The translations under genes and the position numbers were made by a program. Shown piece after piece: positions 7,418 through 16,939 of a stretch of 64,000 bases of DNA (its first letter is position 1; each line of letters starts with the position of its first letter). The notes under the pieces were generated by a model. The model was not told where the DNA came from and did not search any database. It saw only the letters and a list, made by a program, of their open reading frames with translations. Source of the stretch: an uncultured Flavobacteriaceae bacterium (GTDB lineage Bacteria; Bacteroidota; Bacteroidia; Flavobacteriales; Flavobacteriaceae); contig CANLQD010000010.1 of the NCBI GenBank assembly GCA_947493175.1, positions 1 through 64,000 of the forward strand, written 5' to 3'.

Positions 7418-9077
7418 CAGACTGTCTCAAAAGCTGAATATTTCCCCCTCGATCTTGCAGGACCGGTCTTTTGATCCGAACTTTAGGCCATGGATTATCA
7501 AAAAGGGCAACCCAGAAAACAGCTTGTTCTCTACACTACCTGTCTCGATGATATGGTCGGCGCCGAAAACACCGTCCGTGCCATCGATGCGTTCGTGGAC
7601 GGGCTCGATATGGAGAAACTTGGTTTCAGGGCCTCCGCACACAAGGGAAGGCCACCCTATGACCCGGCGGACCTTCTTAAACTTTATATCTACGGTTATT
7701 TGAACCGGATGCGCTCCTCGCGTAGGCTGGAGCTTGAATGCGCCCGCAACATCGAGGTGATATGGTTGTTGGGCAACCTCAGACCGGACCACAACACGAT
7801 CAACCGTTTTCGCAAGGACAACCCAAAGGCCATCAAGCGGGTGTTCCGCGCAACGGTGTCCATCGCCAGGAACCACGACCTGATAGGAGCTGCCCTGATA
7901 GCAGGTGATTCGACCAAGCTAAGGGCCCAGAACAGTAAAAAGAACAATTACAATAAAAAGAAGGCAAGGCGGCACCTGGACTATATCGACAGGAAGTTGG
8001 AGGAACACAATGAGGCCCTGTCCCGGGCGGACGGGGACGAAAAGGTCGAACTGGAAAGGGAGATGCGCTCGCGAAAGGAGCAGCGACATAAATACCAAAC
8101 GATCGCAAGGGAACTGGATACGGACACGACCAGCGACAATCCGCAACTCTCGACCAGCGACCCGGACAGCCGCCACCAGATCGTACGCGGGGCCGTCACC
8201 GAGGTGTGCTATACCGCACGGACCACAGTGGACGCCGACCATAAACTGCTGATCGATTACAAGATCACCAACCAGAACGACAAAAAGGCGATGGGCAACA
8301 TGCTGCGGCGTGCCAAGACCATACTGGGATGCAATACCTTTACCGCCCTCTACGACAAGGGATACCATACAGGAAGCGAGTTCAGGACCGCCTCGGACCT
8401 GGGCATAGCGACCCTGGTCGCCATACCCGCAATAGGACGTAAGAGCCAGGCACCCGACCCCGCCTACAACGTGGAACATTTCCGCTACCACAGGGATGCC
8501 GACACCTATACCTGCCCACAGGGCCATATCCTGAAAAGCAACGGTTCATGGTACAGGACGCGCAACTACCGCTTCAAGCAGTACAAGACCAACGCCTGCA
8601 AAAGCTGCCCCGTACGACACCTTTGCACCACCGCCAAACAGAACGGGAAGATCGTGCAGCGAAGCGAGTTCACACGGTATATCGAAGAGAATGGCGAAAG
8701 GGTCGCGGCGGACCCGCAGACCTACAAAAAAAGACAGGCACTGGTCGAGCATCCGTTCGGTACCATCAAACGCCAATGGGGCTTCGACCACATCATCACC
8801 AAAAGAGGGATCGAAAGGGCCGGTGCCGACTTCGGCCTGATGGCCATCGCCTACAACCTGAGAAGGTTCATCAACCTGGGATCGGGAATCGAAAACCTTG
8901 CCATGGCAATCGTTTTTCGCGACCCGGACTTCAAATCGGCCCTGATCTACTTGACAAAGGCACTTGACCGCTTTTTCAAAGCCTCCGGCGGCAAAACCAA
9001 AAATCCCTTCTTTCCCCATGACCTAAAAGGATTTGCTTATTTTTAAATCGAAATCAAGGTAGTTTTGAGACAGACTG
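7418..9077 (+). mobile_element. IS1182-family element with CCGT target duplication
   Basis: 1,660 bp bounded by CAGACTGTCTCAAAA (7418-7432) and its exact inverse (9063-9077). It is flanked by CCGT on both sides (7414-7417 and 9078-9081). Removing it restores gagaCCGTTGTAGTGC, a normal end of an attC-like site. The interior is far more GC-rich than its surroundings, so arrival from another background is likely. Confidence 0.9.
7490..9046 (+). CDS. IS1182-family transposase
   Basis: A 518-residue DDE transposase of the IS1182/IS5-like group. The N-terminal DUF772-type region contains GRPPYDPADLLKLYIYGYLN (about residues 53-72). A DDE core follows (AGDSTKLRA near residue 139, and ALYDKGYHTG). 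A cysteine cluster (CPQGH, CKSCPVRHLC) precedes the C-terminal VEHPFGTIKRQWG motif near residue 420. It is full length and the sole gene of the element. Confidence 0.9.
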   Translation: MDYQKGQPRKQLVLYTTCLDDMVGAENTVRAIDAFVDGLDMEKLGFRASAHKGRPPYDPADLLKLYIYGYLNRMRSSRRLELECARNIEVIWLLGNLRPDHNTINRFRKDNPKAIKRVFRATVSIARNHDLIGAALIAGDSTKLRAQNSKKNNYNKKKARRHLDYIDRKLEEHNEALSRADGDEKVELEREMRSRKEQRHKYQTIARELDTDTTSDNPQLSTSDPDSRHQIVRGAVTEVCYTARTTVDADHKLLIDYKITNQNDKKAMGNMLRRAKTILGCNTFTALYDKGYHTGSEFRTASDLGIATLVAIPAIGRKSQAPDPAYNVEHFRYHRDADTYTCPQGHILKSNGSWYRTRNYRFKQYKTNACKSCPVRHLCTTAKQNGKIVQRSEFTRYIEENGERVAADPQTYKKRQALVEHPFGTIKRQWGFDHIITKRGIERAGADFGLMAIAYNLRRFINLGSGIENLAMAIVFRDPDFKSALIYLTKALDRFFKASGGKTKNPFFPHDLKGFAYF

Positions 9078-9107
9078 CCGTTGTAGTGCATTAAAACAAA
9101 GTAATAA

Positions 9108-10418
9108 ATGAAACAAATTTTATCAATACTGATTTTGTCAATTATTCTTATCTCTTGTGATAAGACAAATAAAGTAAAAATTGAATCAACTCAAACTGAG
9201 AAACTGAAAGAAAAAATTGATGAATACTTCTCAGCTCTAAATAAAATTGGGAAATTCAATGGTACAGTATTCGCTTCAAAAAATAACACATTAATCATTA
9301 ACAAGGCATATAATTTAAATCAAGATAAAAGCAGTACAACATATATAACAACCGAAAGTCAATTTGATATCCATTCTGTTTCCAAATTAATGGCTCATTA
9401 CTTAATTGAAAAATTTGAACTTGAAGGAAAAATCAAAAAAAGTCAATCTATAAAAATATTCATTTCGGATTTCCCAAATGGAGAAAAAATCACAATTGAA
9501 ATGCTACTTAATCACACATCTGGACTGCCAAGGAGTTTTGAGAGTGTTAAAGAAAATGAGATTGACTTGACATCTGAACAAATAATTGAGTATGCAAAAA
9601 ACCAAAAATTGCTTTTTGAACCCGGCACTAATAAACAATACTCTAATGTTGCCTATGAACTTATATATTTTGTCATTCAAGAAATTTCCAACAAGACCTT
9701 TGCTCAATGTTTATCTGATGAAGTGTTTCAACCTTTAGGAATGAAAAATTCAGGAGCTCATTTTTATCTTAAAGAAAAAAATCTTAAAAATTTAGCGAAG
9801 AATCACGAAAAGGATGATTCAAATATTACTCAAGTAGATAATATATTATCGGATGAATTGAGAACAGCAAGGATATTTTCAACCGCTTCTGATTTAAACA
9901 ATTTTTTGAATCATATAAAAGTTGAACCTTACGCATCACTTTTAAAAAACGAATCTGATATAATTGAAAAAAGTGGAGGTTCAGATGGAATAAGAGTTGA
10001 AATTTATACGAATCTTAAACATAAGTACAATTTCATATTTTTAGCAAACTTTGAAGAAGTTCCATTCCAAAAAACGGTAGAAGATTTTTCCAAAATTTTA
10101 GAGAATGTGCCGTATGAAGTACCGAAAGAATTGAACAGACAATCTATCAAATTATCTACTGAAGTATTGAACAAATATGTTGGCACTTATTCATTTGCGG
10201 ATATGGGTAATTTGGAATTGACATTTAAGGAAATGAATGGAAATCTAATTGTTTATCAAAATGGTGAACAAATTGCAACTTTAAAGTCGGAATCTGAAAA
10301 TACTTTTTTTGATGACCCAAAAGAACCAGAATCATTTGAATTTATTGATAGTACAAATGAGACATTTCACGTGTTAATGGGTTGGAAAGGAGTGAAATTA
10401 AAAGGAATAAAAAAATAA
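9108..10418 (+). CDS. Serine hydrolase, beta-lactamase family lipoprotein (cassette 9)
   Basis: A 436-residue protein. The signal ends in the lipobox LISC (Cys17). The class C beta-lactamase/DD-peptidase fold shows S90-V-S-K93 (nucleophile motif), Y178-S-N180, and a degenerate third motif (KSGGSDG). The last 80 residues form a small beta-rich domain often found behind such hydrolases. The substrate cannot be told; many of these enzymes are esterases or D-peptidases. It is the only gene of its cassette, and its stop codon is part of the next arm. Confidence 0.8.
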   Translation: MKQILSILILSIILISCDKTNKVKIESTQTEKLKEKIDEYFSALNKIGKFNGTVFASKNNTLIINKAYNLNQDKSSTTYITTESQFDIHSVSKLMAHYLIEKFELEGKIKKSQSIKIFISDFPNGEKITIEMLLNHTSGLPRSFESVKENEIDLTSEQIIEYAKNQKLLFEPGTNKQYSNVAYELIYFVIQEISNKTFAQCLSDEVFQPLGMKNSGAHFYLKEKNLKNLAKNHEKDDSNITQVDNILSDELRTARIFSTASDLNNFLNHIKVEPYASLLKNESDIIEKSGGSDGIRVEIYTNLKHKYNFIFLANFEEVPFQKTVEDFSKILENVPYEVPKELNRQSIKLSTEVLNKYVGTYSFADMGNLELTFKEMNGNLIVYQNGEQIATLKSESENTFFDDPKEPESFEFIDSTNETFHVLMGWKGVKLKGIKK

Positions 10419-10623
10419 CGCACTACAACAATGCCTATAATTAATACGGGTTTTGGTGCTTAACCCAAAGTTTGGGTAAATATAGAAAGTCCGCCAAATC
10501 TTTTGGATTTGGCTTTTAAAAAGAAAAGATAAAAACAAACCAAAAGATTCGGCTAATCGCTTAAACGGGAACAAAAGTGCTCTTTTGTTCCCGTACTAAT
10601 CATAGCCGACACGTTGTGCGCAA
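10416..10623 (+). repeat. attC-like site S9 (long type)
   Basis: The left arm TAACGCACTACAAC (10416-10429) matches the complement of 9080-9093 at 13 of 14 bases. The interior has gccaaatcttttggatttggc and a strong hairpin (10566-10577 with 10582-10593, CGGGAACAAAAG stem). It ends catagccgacac then GTTGTGCGCAA (10613-10623). Confidence 0.85.
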
Positions 10624-10625
10624 TT

Positions 10626-11276
10626 ATGGAAAAAGAACAACTTCACAAATGTCCACGTTGTGGAAACCTGACGACTCTGCGACTTGAACATGAGCATGAG
10701 ATTGAAGAGGACTTTTATGATGAATATAATTACAATGGGACATTTGGGTATAATTGTTATTATATATTTTCTTGCACGTCTTGTAATAGAGTGTCTATCT
10801 ATGCCTATTTTTTTACAAATCCAGTGGATGAAAAAATTTCTGAACTGGATTTGATATACCCAGTCGTAAAAGATGCCTCATATTACTTGCCAAAAAAGGT
10901 TAAAAAGAATTATCTCGAAGCTAAAAAAGTTCAGAATATATCCGCTGTTTCATTCGCTATTTTAATAAGAAAAAGTTTAGAGCAAATTTGTAGAGATAAA
11001 AATGCGAAAGGATCAAATCTTTCGTCAATGATAAAAGATTTATCAAAAAGAGAAATTTTACCAAGGAAAATGACTGAACTGGCAACGTTAATTAGGCATC
11101 TAGGTAATGTTTCTGCTCATGATTCCTATCCCGTGGATTTTTGGGATGTTGACCTATTGGATGAGCTATTTCATTTCATAACAGACTACATATATGTTAT
11201 TGACCGGAGAGTGGAAGAGATTAAGGGAAAGTGGGGAATAGATAGAACTTCGCACAACAAGGGCTATAATTTATAG
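10626..11276 (+). CDS. DUF4145 protein with zinc ribbon (cassette 10)
   Basis: 216 residues from the ATG at 10626, which lies only 12 bases into the cassette; a TTG in the arm itself would add four residues. The N-terminal zinc ribbon has Cys9/Cys12 and Cys50/Cys53. Residues about 95-200 fit DUF4145 (ILIRKSLEQICRDK to LIRHLGNVSAHD), a helical domain found alone or in defence-type proteins. The terminal SHNKGYNL is read from attC sequence. Its role is unknown. Confidence 0.8.
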   Translation: MEKEQLHKCPRCGNLTTLRLEHEHEIEEDFYDEYNYNGTFGYNCYYIFSCTSCNRVSIYAYFFTNPVDEKISELDLIYPVVKDASYYLPKKVKKNYLEAKKVQNISAVSFAILIRKSLEQICRDKNAKGSNLSSMIKDLSKREILPRKMTELATLIRHLGNVSAHDSYPVDFWDVDLLDELFHFITDYIYVIDRRVEEIKGKWGIDRTSHNKGYNL

Positions 11277-11387
11277 CCGCAATTCGTTAACTTGAAACTT
11301 AGAAACAATCAACGGCTGGATTTGCCATGGCTGGAAATCTAACGATTTCCAACTCCACCACAAATCATAGCCGAGACGTTGTATGCA
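11249..11387 (+). repeat. attC-like site S10
   Basis: The left arm CGCACAAC (11251-11258) complements the start of cassette 10. The L boxes are ggctataattta and caaatcatagcc, with an internal stem tggaaatc/gatttcca. It ends with GTTGTATGCA (11378-11387). Confidence 0.8.
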
Positions 11388-11494
11388 ATTAAAAACATTA
11401 CTGCAAAGCAACCGTTCCTTGATTTTTTTTGCGTCTCTAGATGTATAAGATCATTCCGAATTTGATTAAAATAAGAGATATCTAATTAACATTT

Positions 11495-13582
11495 ATGAAT
11501 AACATTAAAAATACATTTTTAGTCTGCTTACTGTCTTTTGGAGTTTTCACATCCGTTTTTGGACAATTGACTATTAAAGGACATGTAATATCTCAAAATA
11601 ATAAAGAACCGTTAGCTTTTGTGAATATTGGTGTTCTGAATTCTTCTTTTGGGACAATTTCAAATGGCGATGGCAGCTTCTCGATTAAAATACCAGCTTC
11701 TCATTTAAAAGAAAATTTATTATTTTCTGCTATTGGTTATGAAAAAAAATCTTTAGCAATAAATTCCTTTGCAAATAATAAAGAAAGCGTTATTTATTTG
11801 ATTGAGAAAAAAATTGTACTTGATGAAGTAGTAATTTCTGCTTCTACAAGAAAAATAAAAGAAAAACACAATTGGCTTGGAAACCGTAAGAGGAATTTAT
11901 TTGTGCAAGGTCAAACGTATGTAGATTCGGTATCTGCTGGTGGAGCTATGGCTTTGTTAATTGAAAAGAAAGATGATATTGATTTAAAATTCATTGACAA
12001 AGCACGATTATTTATTGCTAAAAATACGGAATCCCAATTTAAAGTACGTGTTAGATTTCTTGAAGTAGATAAATCGAATAGTAATTTACCAGGAGACGAT
12101 CTCTTTAATGAAAGTATTGTAGTTACATCAGATAAAAAAAGAGGCTGGTTAACTTTTGATTTATCATCCTTTAATTATAAAATAAATGAGGAATCTTTCT
12201 TCTTAGTGTTTGAATGGATTTTAGAAGATAAAGATCGCCTCAAACTATTTAATGGGTTTGCTGAATATTGGAATTTAAATCCTAATAAAATAAGAAGAGA
12301 TTCTGTACTAATTGATGGAAAAAAGGTATTCACAGAAGAAATTTCAGGTGTGGGAAAAACACCAATAATATTATTTGGGGATACTAGAACCATGGCTGAT
12401 CGAAAAAATTACAAATGTTATGCGCGTAGTAGTAGTTTTGCTGAATGGGAAAGGACACCTGATATTCTTTCCGCCAAAATCTTGATGAGTAATAAATCTC
12501 CAATAAATTCAAATTCATCAGACGAACATAGGATGATATCAAATAACGAAGACGCTAATCAAGAGGAAACACTAGAGTCTAAAATTGCAAAATGGGGTAA
12601 TGCCTTTATAGAAAATTATAATATTCCTGGGATGCAACTATCTGTAAGCTCAAAAAACAATACAATTTTTTCAGAAGGCTTTGGCTATTCTGATGTTGAA
12701 AATGAAAAGAAAGTAAATCCGCATACACGTTTTAGAATTGCAAGTGTAACAAAACCAATTACAGCCGCCGCAATGATTAAATTAGCTTCCGAAGGGAAAT
12801 TGGATTTGGATGCCGACGTGAGAACGTATGTTCCTTCTTTTCCTGAAAAAAAATATATACTTACTTCGCGTCAATTAGCAGGGCATTTAGGTGGAATCCG
12901 TGATTATTTTGAAATCAGCATCGATGAAGTGATTAAAAATCCGCATTTCGAAAATGCAACCGACGCCATTAACGTATTCAAAAATGATACGTTAATAGCT
13001 AAACCAGGCAATCAATATTTATACACTTCTTTTGGATATAATTTACTCGGAGCTGCTATTGAAGGAGCATCAGGACAAACGTATTTGGAGTATATGCAAG
13101 ATAATATCTGGAAGCCGCTTTTAATGTCTAATACCTATGGAGATATTGCAGATAGTACGATGATAAATAAAACTAAGTCTTACTATCCAAGCGAAGCAGA
13201 AGCAGAACCTTATGATTTAAGCTATGCTCACGCATCAGGAGGCTTAATATCTACAACAGAAGATTTGTTGAAATTTGGAAATGAGTTGTTATATGGGAGT
13301 TTTTTTGAAACTACTTTTAAAAAGAAGTTATTTGAGACTCAATATACTGGAGATAAAAAACCAACAAATTATGGGTTGGGTTGGTATATAGGAAAAGATA
13401 TAAATGGTTGGAGAATTTGGTATCACGTAGGGCAAGGGCCTTCTTCAGGCGCTGTTTTAATAGTATATCCAGACGACGGTATTGTCATATCTCTTCTTGC
13501 TAATATGCCTATTTTAGTCAATTCTGATGATAGTCTACCTATGGAAGTGCAAAAACTTGGAGAGTTAATTTATCAAAAATAG
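11495..13582 (+). CDS. CarboxypepD_reg-like plus beta-lactamase-family serine hydrolase (cassette 11)
   Basis: A 695-residue secreted protein. The signal peptide covers residues 1-23. A carboxypeptidase-regulatory-like beta sandwich (about 25-110: GHVISQNNKEPLAFVNIG) is followed by a middle region of about 220 residues I do not recognise. The C-terminal serine hydrolase domain (about 350-690) has S417-V-T-K420, a YTS motif (LYTSFGYNLLG) and HVG (WYHVGQGPSSG). The regulatory domain is common in Bacteroidota surface proteins. It has a long 5' region of about 115 bases within the cassette. Confidence 0.8.
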   Translation: MNNIKNTFLVCLLSFGVFTSVFGQLTIKGHVISQNNKEPLAFVNIGVLNSSFGTISNGDGSFSIKIPASHLKENLLFSAIGYEKKSLAINSFANNKESVIYLIEKKIVLDEVVISASTRKIKEKHNWLGNRKRNLFVQGQTYVDSVSAGGAMALLIEKKDDIDLKFIDKARLFIAKNTESQFKVRVRFLEVDKSNSNLPGDDLFNESIVVTSDKKRGWLTFDLSSFNYKINEESFFLVFEWILEDKDRLKLFNGFAEYWNLNPNKIRRDSVLIDGKKVFTEEISGVGKTPIILFGDTRTMADRKNYKCYARSSSFAEWERTPDILSAKILMSNKSPINSNSSDEHRMISNNEDANQEETLESKIAKWGNAFIENYNIPGMQLSVSSKNNTIFSEGFGYSDVENEKKVNPHTRFRIASVTKPITAAAMIKLASEGKLDLDADVRTYVPSFPEKKYILTSRQLAGHLGGIRDYFEISIDEVIKNPHFENATDAINVFKNDTLIAKPGNQYLYTSFGYNLLGAAIEGASGQTYLEYMQDNIWKPLLMSNTYGDIADSTMINKTKSYYPSEAEAEPYDLSYAHASGGLISTTEDLLKFGNELLYGSFFETTFKKKLFETQYTGDKKPTNYGLGWYIGKDINGWRIWYHVGQGPSSGAVLIVYPDDGIVISLLANMPILVNSDDSLPMEVQKLGELIYQK

Positions 13583-13589
13583 AAAACTA

Positions 13590-13728
13590 CATACAACAGC
13601 GTGTATAATTAATTGCTTGGTTCTCACCTACCTGGAAATTCCTTCGGAATTTTCTCTGGCAAGTTTTTGTTTATTAAATTAGTTACTTAACCACGCAACT
13701 AAACATACACCAACCGTTGGACGTAATT
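13590..13728 (+). repeat. attC-like site S11
   Basis: The left arm CATACAAC (13590-13597) complements GTTGTATG at 11378. It is followed by agcgtgtataatta, which pairs with taaacatacac on the right. It ends with GTTGGACGTAATT (13716-13728). Its left half is the best match to the predicted bridge RNA guides of the IS110 element. Confidence 0.85.
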
Positions 13729-13783
13729 ATAAGCATTTAAACGGAAAGTGACCATTCCAACAATGTTATACGGATAAATTTAC

Positions 13784-13791
13784 TATATTTG
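13784..13791 (+). promoter_or_regulatory. TAnnTTTG promoter of the toxin-antitoxin cassette
   Basis: TATATTTG fits the Bacteroidota -7 consensus exactly and stands 20 bases before the antitoxin ATG. The palindrome gtacgtatacgc follows and may be the operator for autoregulation. A private promoter is usual for toxin-antitoxin cassettes in integron arrays. Confidence 0.6.
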
Positions 13792-13810
13792 TACGTATAC
13801 GCAATTTGGA

Positions 13811-14059
13811 ATGGACACGAAATTGACGCTTAAACTAAATCAAAAAGTTATCGAGAAGGCAAAGCTATATGCTTCCGATAAAAAAATGAGTTTATCCCGA
13901 ATAGTGGAATCCTACCTTCAATCGCTCACATCGGAAAATAATGGAAGTAAACTTGAAATATCGCCTTTTGTGAAAAGTATAGCTACTGGAACAAAAATTC
14001 CAGCCGATTTAGACTACAAAAAGGAGTATTCCGATTTTCTTATCGAAAAATATAAATGA
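13811..14059 (+). CDS. Antitoxin, ribbon-helix-helix-like DUF6364 type
   Basis: An 82-residue protein. The N-terminus TKLTLKLNQKVIEKAKLYASDKKMSLSRIVESYL fits the ribbon-helix-helix antitoxins of the DUF6364 group, with a flexible toxin-binding tail. The gene overlaps the PIN toxin by ATGA at 14056-14059, so translation is coupled. By family it would bind the toxin and repress its own promoter. Confidence 0.8.
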   Translation: MDTKLTLKLNQKVIEKAKLYASDKKMSLSRIVESYLQSLTSENNGSKLEISPFVKSIATGTKIPADLDYKKEYSDFLIEKYK

Positions 14060-14478
14060 GCAAGAGAATATTCATCGACACCAATGTAATGCTCGACTTT
14101 TTAGGGGAAAGAGAACCTTTCTATGAACCGATTGCAAAAATAGCAACCTTAGCAGAAAAAGAAAGACTAACAATGATGGTCTCCCCTATTTCTTTTGCAA
14201 CTGTCAATTATTTTCTCTCGAAATTTGAGAGCCCTAAAATCGCTCGGGAAAAGTTGAGGAAATTTAAAATTCTCTGCCAAATATGCTCTATTGACGAACA
14301 AGCCATTGAAAAGGGTTTGAATTCATCTATAAAGGATTTCGAGGATGCGTTGCAATATTTTGGGGCGACGGAATCCGAATGCGAAATAATCATAACGAGA
14401 AATGGAAAAGACTTTAAGAAATCTCTTTTACCAATAATGACGGCCAAGGAATTCCTGAGCAGCTTGAACAAAAAATAA
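14056..14478 (+). CDS. PIN-domain toxin (probable RNase)
   Basis: A 140-residue PIN domain. The acidic site is visible as Asp8 (IFIDTNVMLDFL), a central Glu, and FEDALQYFGA near residue 95, with a final NGKDF. PIN toxins of VapC type cut tRNA or rRNA. It is encoded behind its antitoxin in one cassette and stops two bases before the downstream arm region. Confidence 0.85.
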   Translation: MSKRIFIDTNVMLDFLGEREPFYEPIAKIATLAEKERLTMMVSPISFATVNYFLSKFESPKIAREKLRKFKILCQICSIDEQAIEKGLNSSIKDFEDALQYFGATESECEIIITRNGKDFKKSLLPIMTAKEFLSSLNKK

Positions 14479-14489
14479 CTACGCCCAAC

Positions 14490-14960
14490 AAAACGTCTAA
14501 ATAGACTTCGAAGTTCTTCACGCTTTTTATCTGGTATTATAATACTCTCTAAACGACCATCTTTAAGTTCTCTGGCAATCAACTGTGCATCGATCTTATC
14601 GGTCTTAGTGGGCTTCTCCTTGCCCTTTCTATGAATGTCGGCCGGGTTCACTACTAAACTACGCCAACCATAGCCCTCGAAACAACGGTGCGCATGATAA
14701 CCACAACAACCGGCCTCGTAGGCCATGGAAACCTCATGACCTGGAAAGTGTTTGGAAACATAACATCGTAACTTCGACGGATCAGGGGACATGCTAAATG
14801 ATCTGCCGGAGAACTGATCCGTGGCGCAATGTACCTTCCAACTCCGTTTGTGAATGTCGATACCAATGAATAACTTCGGGGAAGCAGTTTGTTGTGTGTT
14901 CATATCTTTTGATTTTAGTGAATTTTAAAGATACTAGACTTACTGCTTTTTCATCGATGC
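14490..14960 (-). mobile_element. IS110/IS1111-type remnant 1 in site S12
   Basis: It contains the first third of a transposase plus about 60 bp of its leading end; the rest is deleted up to the attC arm. It lies between the R and L boxes, in the same place and orientation as the complete IS110 in S8. The short leading end suggests the IS1111 subgroup, whose guide RNA would lie at the missing end. Confidence 0.7.
14499..14903 (-). pseudogene. Truncated IS110-family transposase
   Basis: About 135 codons are preserved: LFIGIDIHKRSWKV (first Asp), YEAGCCGYHAH, then KTDKIDAQLIARELKDGRLESI (DxxD pair) and EELRSLFR, where homology stops. The frame then runs into attC and cassette sequence. It lacks the whole C-terminal Tnp domain, so it is inactive. 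Confidence 0.8.
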
Positions 14961-15103
14961 TATAAGTAATGGCGGGCGGAATTTCCACTTGGAAATCCTT
15001 GTAATCGATTATCTTTATTATAGGCGGAAAAATCAGCCTTGATTTTTCCGCAACTAATCGTACACATTACCGTTACCTGCAAGCAAAAAAACACCAAGAT
15101 TTG

Positions 15104-15898
15104 ATGCAATACGCTCCATCAACAAACCTTTCAAAATACATTAAGCATTATCTCCTATTTGAGATTACGAATTATGGTAAGAAACGATATAGGCATTTTG
15201 CAAACGGTCATAGTGGATTGGTGTTCAGTTTCAGCAAAAAGGAACTAATTTCACTACAATCAAAGAATTCACTACCTGAATCATTTGTATTTGGCCAGGT
15301 TTCGGAATACCAAGATTTTTCTGTTCATGGGCCTACATTTATCGTCATAGTGCTCTTTCAACCTCTAGGTTTATTTACCCTGACCGGTACTAATTCCATA
15401 CTGTTCACAAATCGAGTAGAAGATGCCTCCTCGGTATTTGGGAAAGAGGTCTTAAGGCTTAAAGAAAGACTTTTTTTTAGCTCTAATGCAATAGAGGTAG
15501 TAGGTTTTTTAAATTCATTTTTTACCGAAAAAATCGATGGCTTAACCCATGGACACAACCCTTATGTTTTGAACTTCATATCTTTTGGACTTCGCAACAA
15601 AGGGAACGTTTTAGTCAAGGATATTTGCAAAGAACTAGGTGTAAACGAACGAAGAATACAAAGGTTGTTTTCTGAGCAAATAGGTGTTTCTCCCAAAAAA
15701 TTCCTTACTAATATGAAGTTACATTCATTTCTTGGTCTAACTAAAAGAAGATCCCAAAGTTCGCTTACCAAATTAGGTTTTGAGGCAGGCTATTTCGACC
15801 AAGCACATCTCATTAGGGAGTTTAAAAAAACTGTCGGTTTCAATCCGTCAACTTATTTGAAATCTCAACGACTGGCCGTAAATCTTGTTCAAATTTAA
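15104..15898 (+). CDS. AraC-family transcription regulator (cassette 13)
   Basis: 264 residues (a TTG directly before the ATG would add one). The N-terminal DUF6597-like half (SKYIKHYLLFE) is followed by a C-terminal AraC HTH of about 95 residues (VKDICKELGVNERRIQRLFSEQIGVSPKKFL and FEAGYFDQAHLIREFKKTVGFNPSTYL). It is followed after 74 bases by a nitrilase-like gene in the same cassette, which may be its target or partner. Confidence 0.85.
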   Translation: MQYAPSTNLSKYIKHYLLFEITNYGKKRYRHFANGHSGLVFSFSKKELISLQSKNSLPESFVFGQVSEYQDFSVHGPTFIVIVLFQPLGLFTLTGTNSILFTNRVEDASSVFGKEVLRLKERLFFSSNAIEVVGFLNSFFTEKIDGLTHGHNPYVLNFISFGLRNKGNVLVKDICKELGVNERRIQRLFSEQIGVSPKKFLTNMKLHSFLGLTKRRSQSSLTKLGFEAGYFDQAHLIREFKKTVGFNPSTYLKSQRLAVNLVQI

Positions 15899-15972
15899 TT
15901 CTAACATGCTTGTCGGTTTTATACAATTTCTTCTGAAAACTAAGCGATAGTTTTACCGATAATTTAAATAAT

Positions 15973-16920
15973 ATGGACAGTCTAAATATTTCAGTAGCCC
16001 AGTTTCAACCTAGGGACGGCGAAAAAGCCTATAATTTATCGGTAATCAAAAAACTCGCCGAAAAAGCAAAATCGAAAGGAGCGGATCTAATCAGTTTTCA
16101 CGAAATGTCTATTACCGCTTACACTTTTACAAAAGACTTGAGCCTGGAACAAATAACCGACTTGGCGGAGGAAGTGCCAAACGGAAAAAGTACACAAGCA
16201 TTGATTACCATATCAAAAGAATTGAATATTCCGATTTTAGCAGGCCTCGTAGAAAAATTCAATGGAAAAATATTCAACACTTACATCTGTGTTACAGGAG
16301 ATCGACTTGTAGCGAAGTATCGAAAAATACATCCGTTCATTAGTAAATATATGTCCGCAGGCGATGAATATTGTGTATTCGACCTACTTGGTTGGAAATG
16401 CGGAATTTTGATTTGCTATGATAATAACGTGATAGAAAACGTTCGAGCAACAAGCCTTCTAGGAGCTGATTTAATTTTTGCACCTCATGTTACAGGTTGT
16501 ACCCCATCGGCAATGCCACATCGAGGTTATGTAGACGACAAATATTGGCAGAATCGTGAAAATGACCCAGTATCATTGCGAATGGAATTTGACGGGCCGA
16601 AAGGTAGACGATGGCTAATGCGTTGGTTACCAGCTAGAGCTTATGACAACGGGGTCTACTACGCGTTTACAAACCCAATTGGCTATGATGGTGAACATCT
16701 GAAAAACGGTAATTCAATGATAATCGACCCATACGGGGAAATCTTATCCGAGATAAGATCTTTTGAAAATGATATGACCATTTCAAGAATTACAAAAGAA
16801 AAAATTCAACTATCGGGAGGTTGGAGATACAAAAATGCTCGTAAACCGGAACTGTACAAGGATATAATTGGCGGAAATCACAAATCGGATACTTCTCCTA
16901 TCTGGTTGGCAAATTCTTAA
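15973..16920 (+). CDS. Carbon-nitrogen hydrolase (nitrilase superfamily)
   Basis: A 315-residue protein with the Glu-Lys-Cys triad at E44 (SFHEMSI), K118 (YRKIHPF) and C148 (ILICYDNN). Such enzymes hydrolyse amides or nitriles; the exact substrate is not evident. Overall length and spacing are complete. It lies behind the AraC gene in a two-gene cassette whose 3' arm has degenerated. Confidence 0.85.
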   Translation: MDSLNISVAQFQPRDGEKAYNLSVIKKLAEKAKSKGADLISFHEMSITAYTFTKDLSLEQITDLAEEVPNGKSTQALITISKELNIPILAGLVEKFNGKIFNTYICVTGDRLVAKYRKIHPFISKYMSAGDEYCVFDLLGWKCGILICYDNNVIENVRATSLLGADLIFAPHVTGCTPSAMPHRGYVDDKYWQNRENDPVSLRMEFDGPKGRRWLMRWLPARAYDNGVYYAFTNPIGYDGEHLKNGNSMIIDPYGEILSEIRSFENDMTISRITKEKIQLSGGWRYKNARKPELYKDIIGGNHKSDTSPIWLANS

Positions 16921-16939
16921 AACGAGTGAGAAAAATGCC

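Larger units (their letters stand above)
5995..9093 (+). repeat. attC-like site S8, split by two insertion sequences
   Basis: The left arm TGTTGCCAAC (5995-6004) is a perfect complement of 4962-4971. The remaining site resumes at 7301 with GTGTATAAGTAATAGCGG, which pairs with CCGCTACTACTCATACAC (7392-7409). An IS110 element separates the R and L boxes. An IS1182 element separates the end of the site from cassette 9, whose arm GTTGTAGTGCATTA begins at 9080. Confidence 0.8.
14481..15080 (+). repeat. attC-like site S12, interrupted by an IS110-type remnant
   Basis: The left arm ACGCCCAAC (14481-14489) matches the complement of 13716 at eight of nine bases. The site resumes after the remnant with gctataagtaatggcgggcgg and ends ccgcaactaatcgtacacattacc then GTTACCTGC (15072-15080). 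Confidence 0.7.

Noticed and set aside
7919..8527. Long minus-strand frames inside the IS1182 element
   Set aside because: They are by-products of high GC content opposite a full transposase gene.
9108..10418. Antibiotic-resistance beta-lactamase
   Set aside because: SxxK and YxN are shared by esterases and D-peptidases, and the third motif is degenerate; no resistance role can be inferred.
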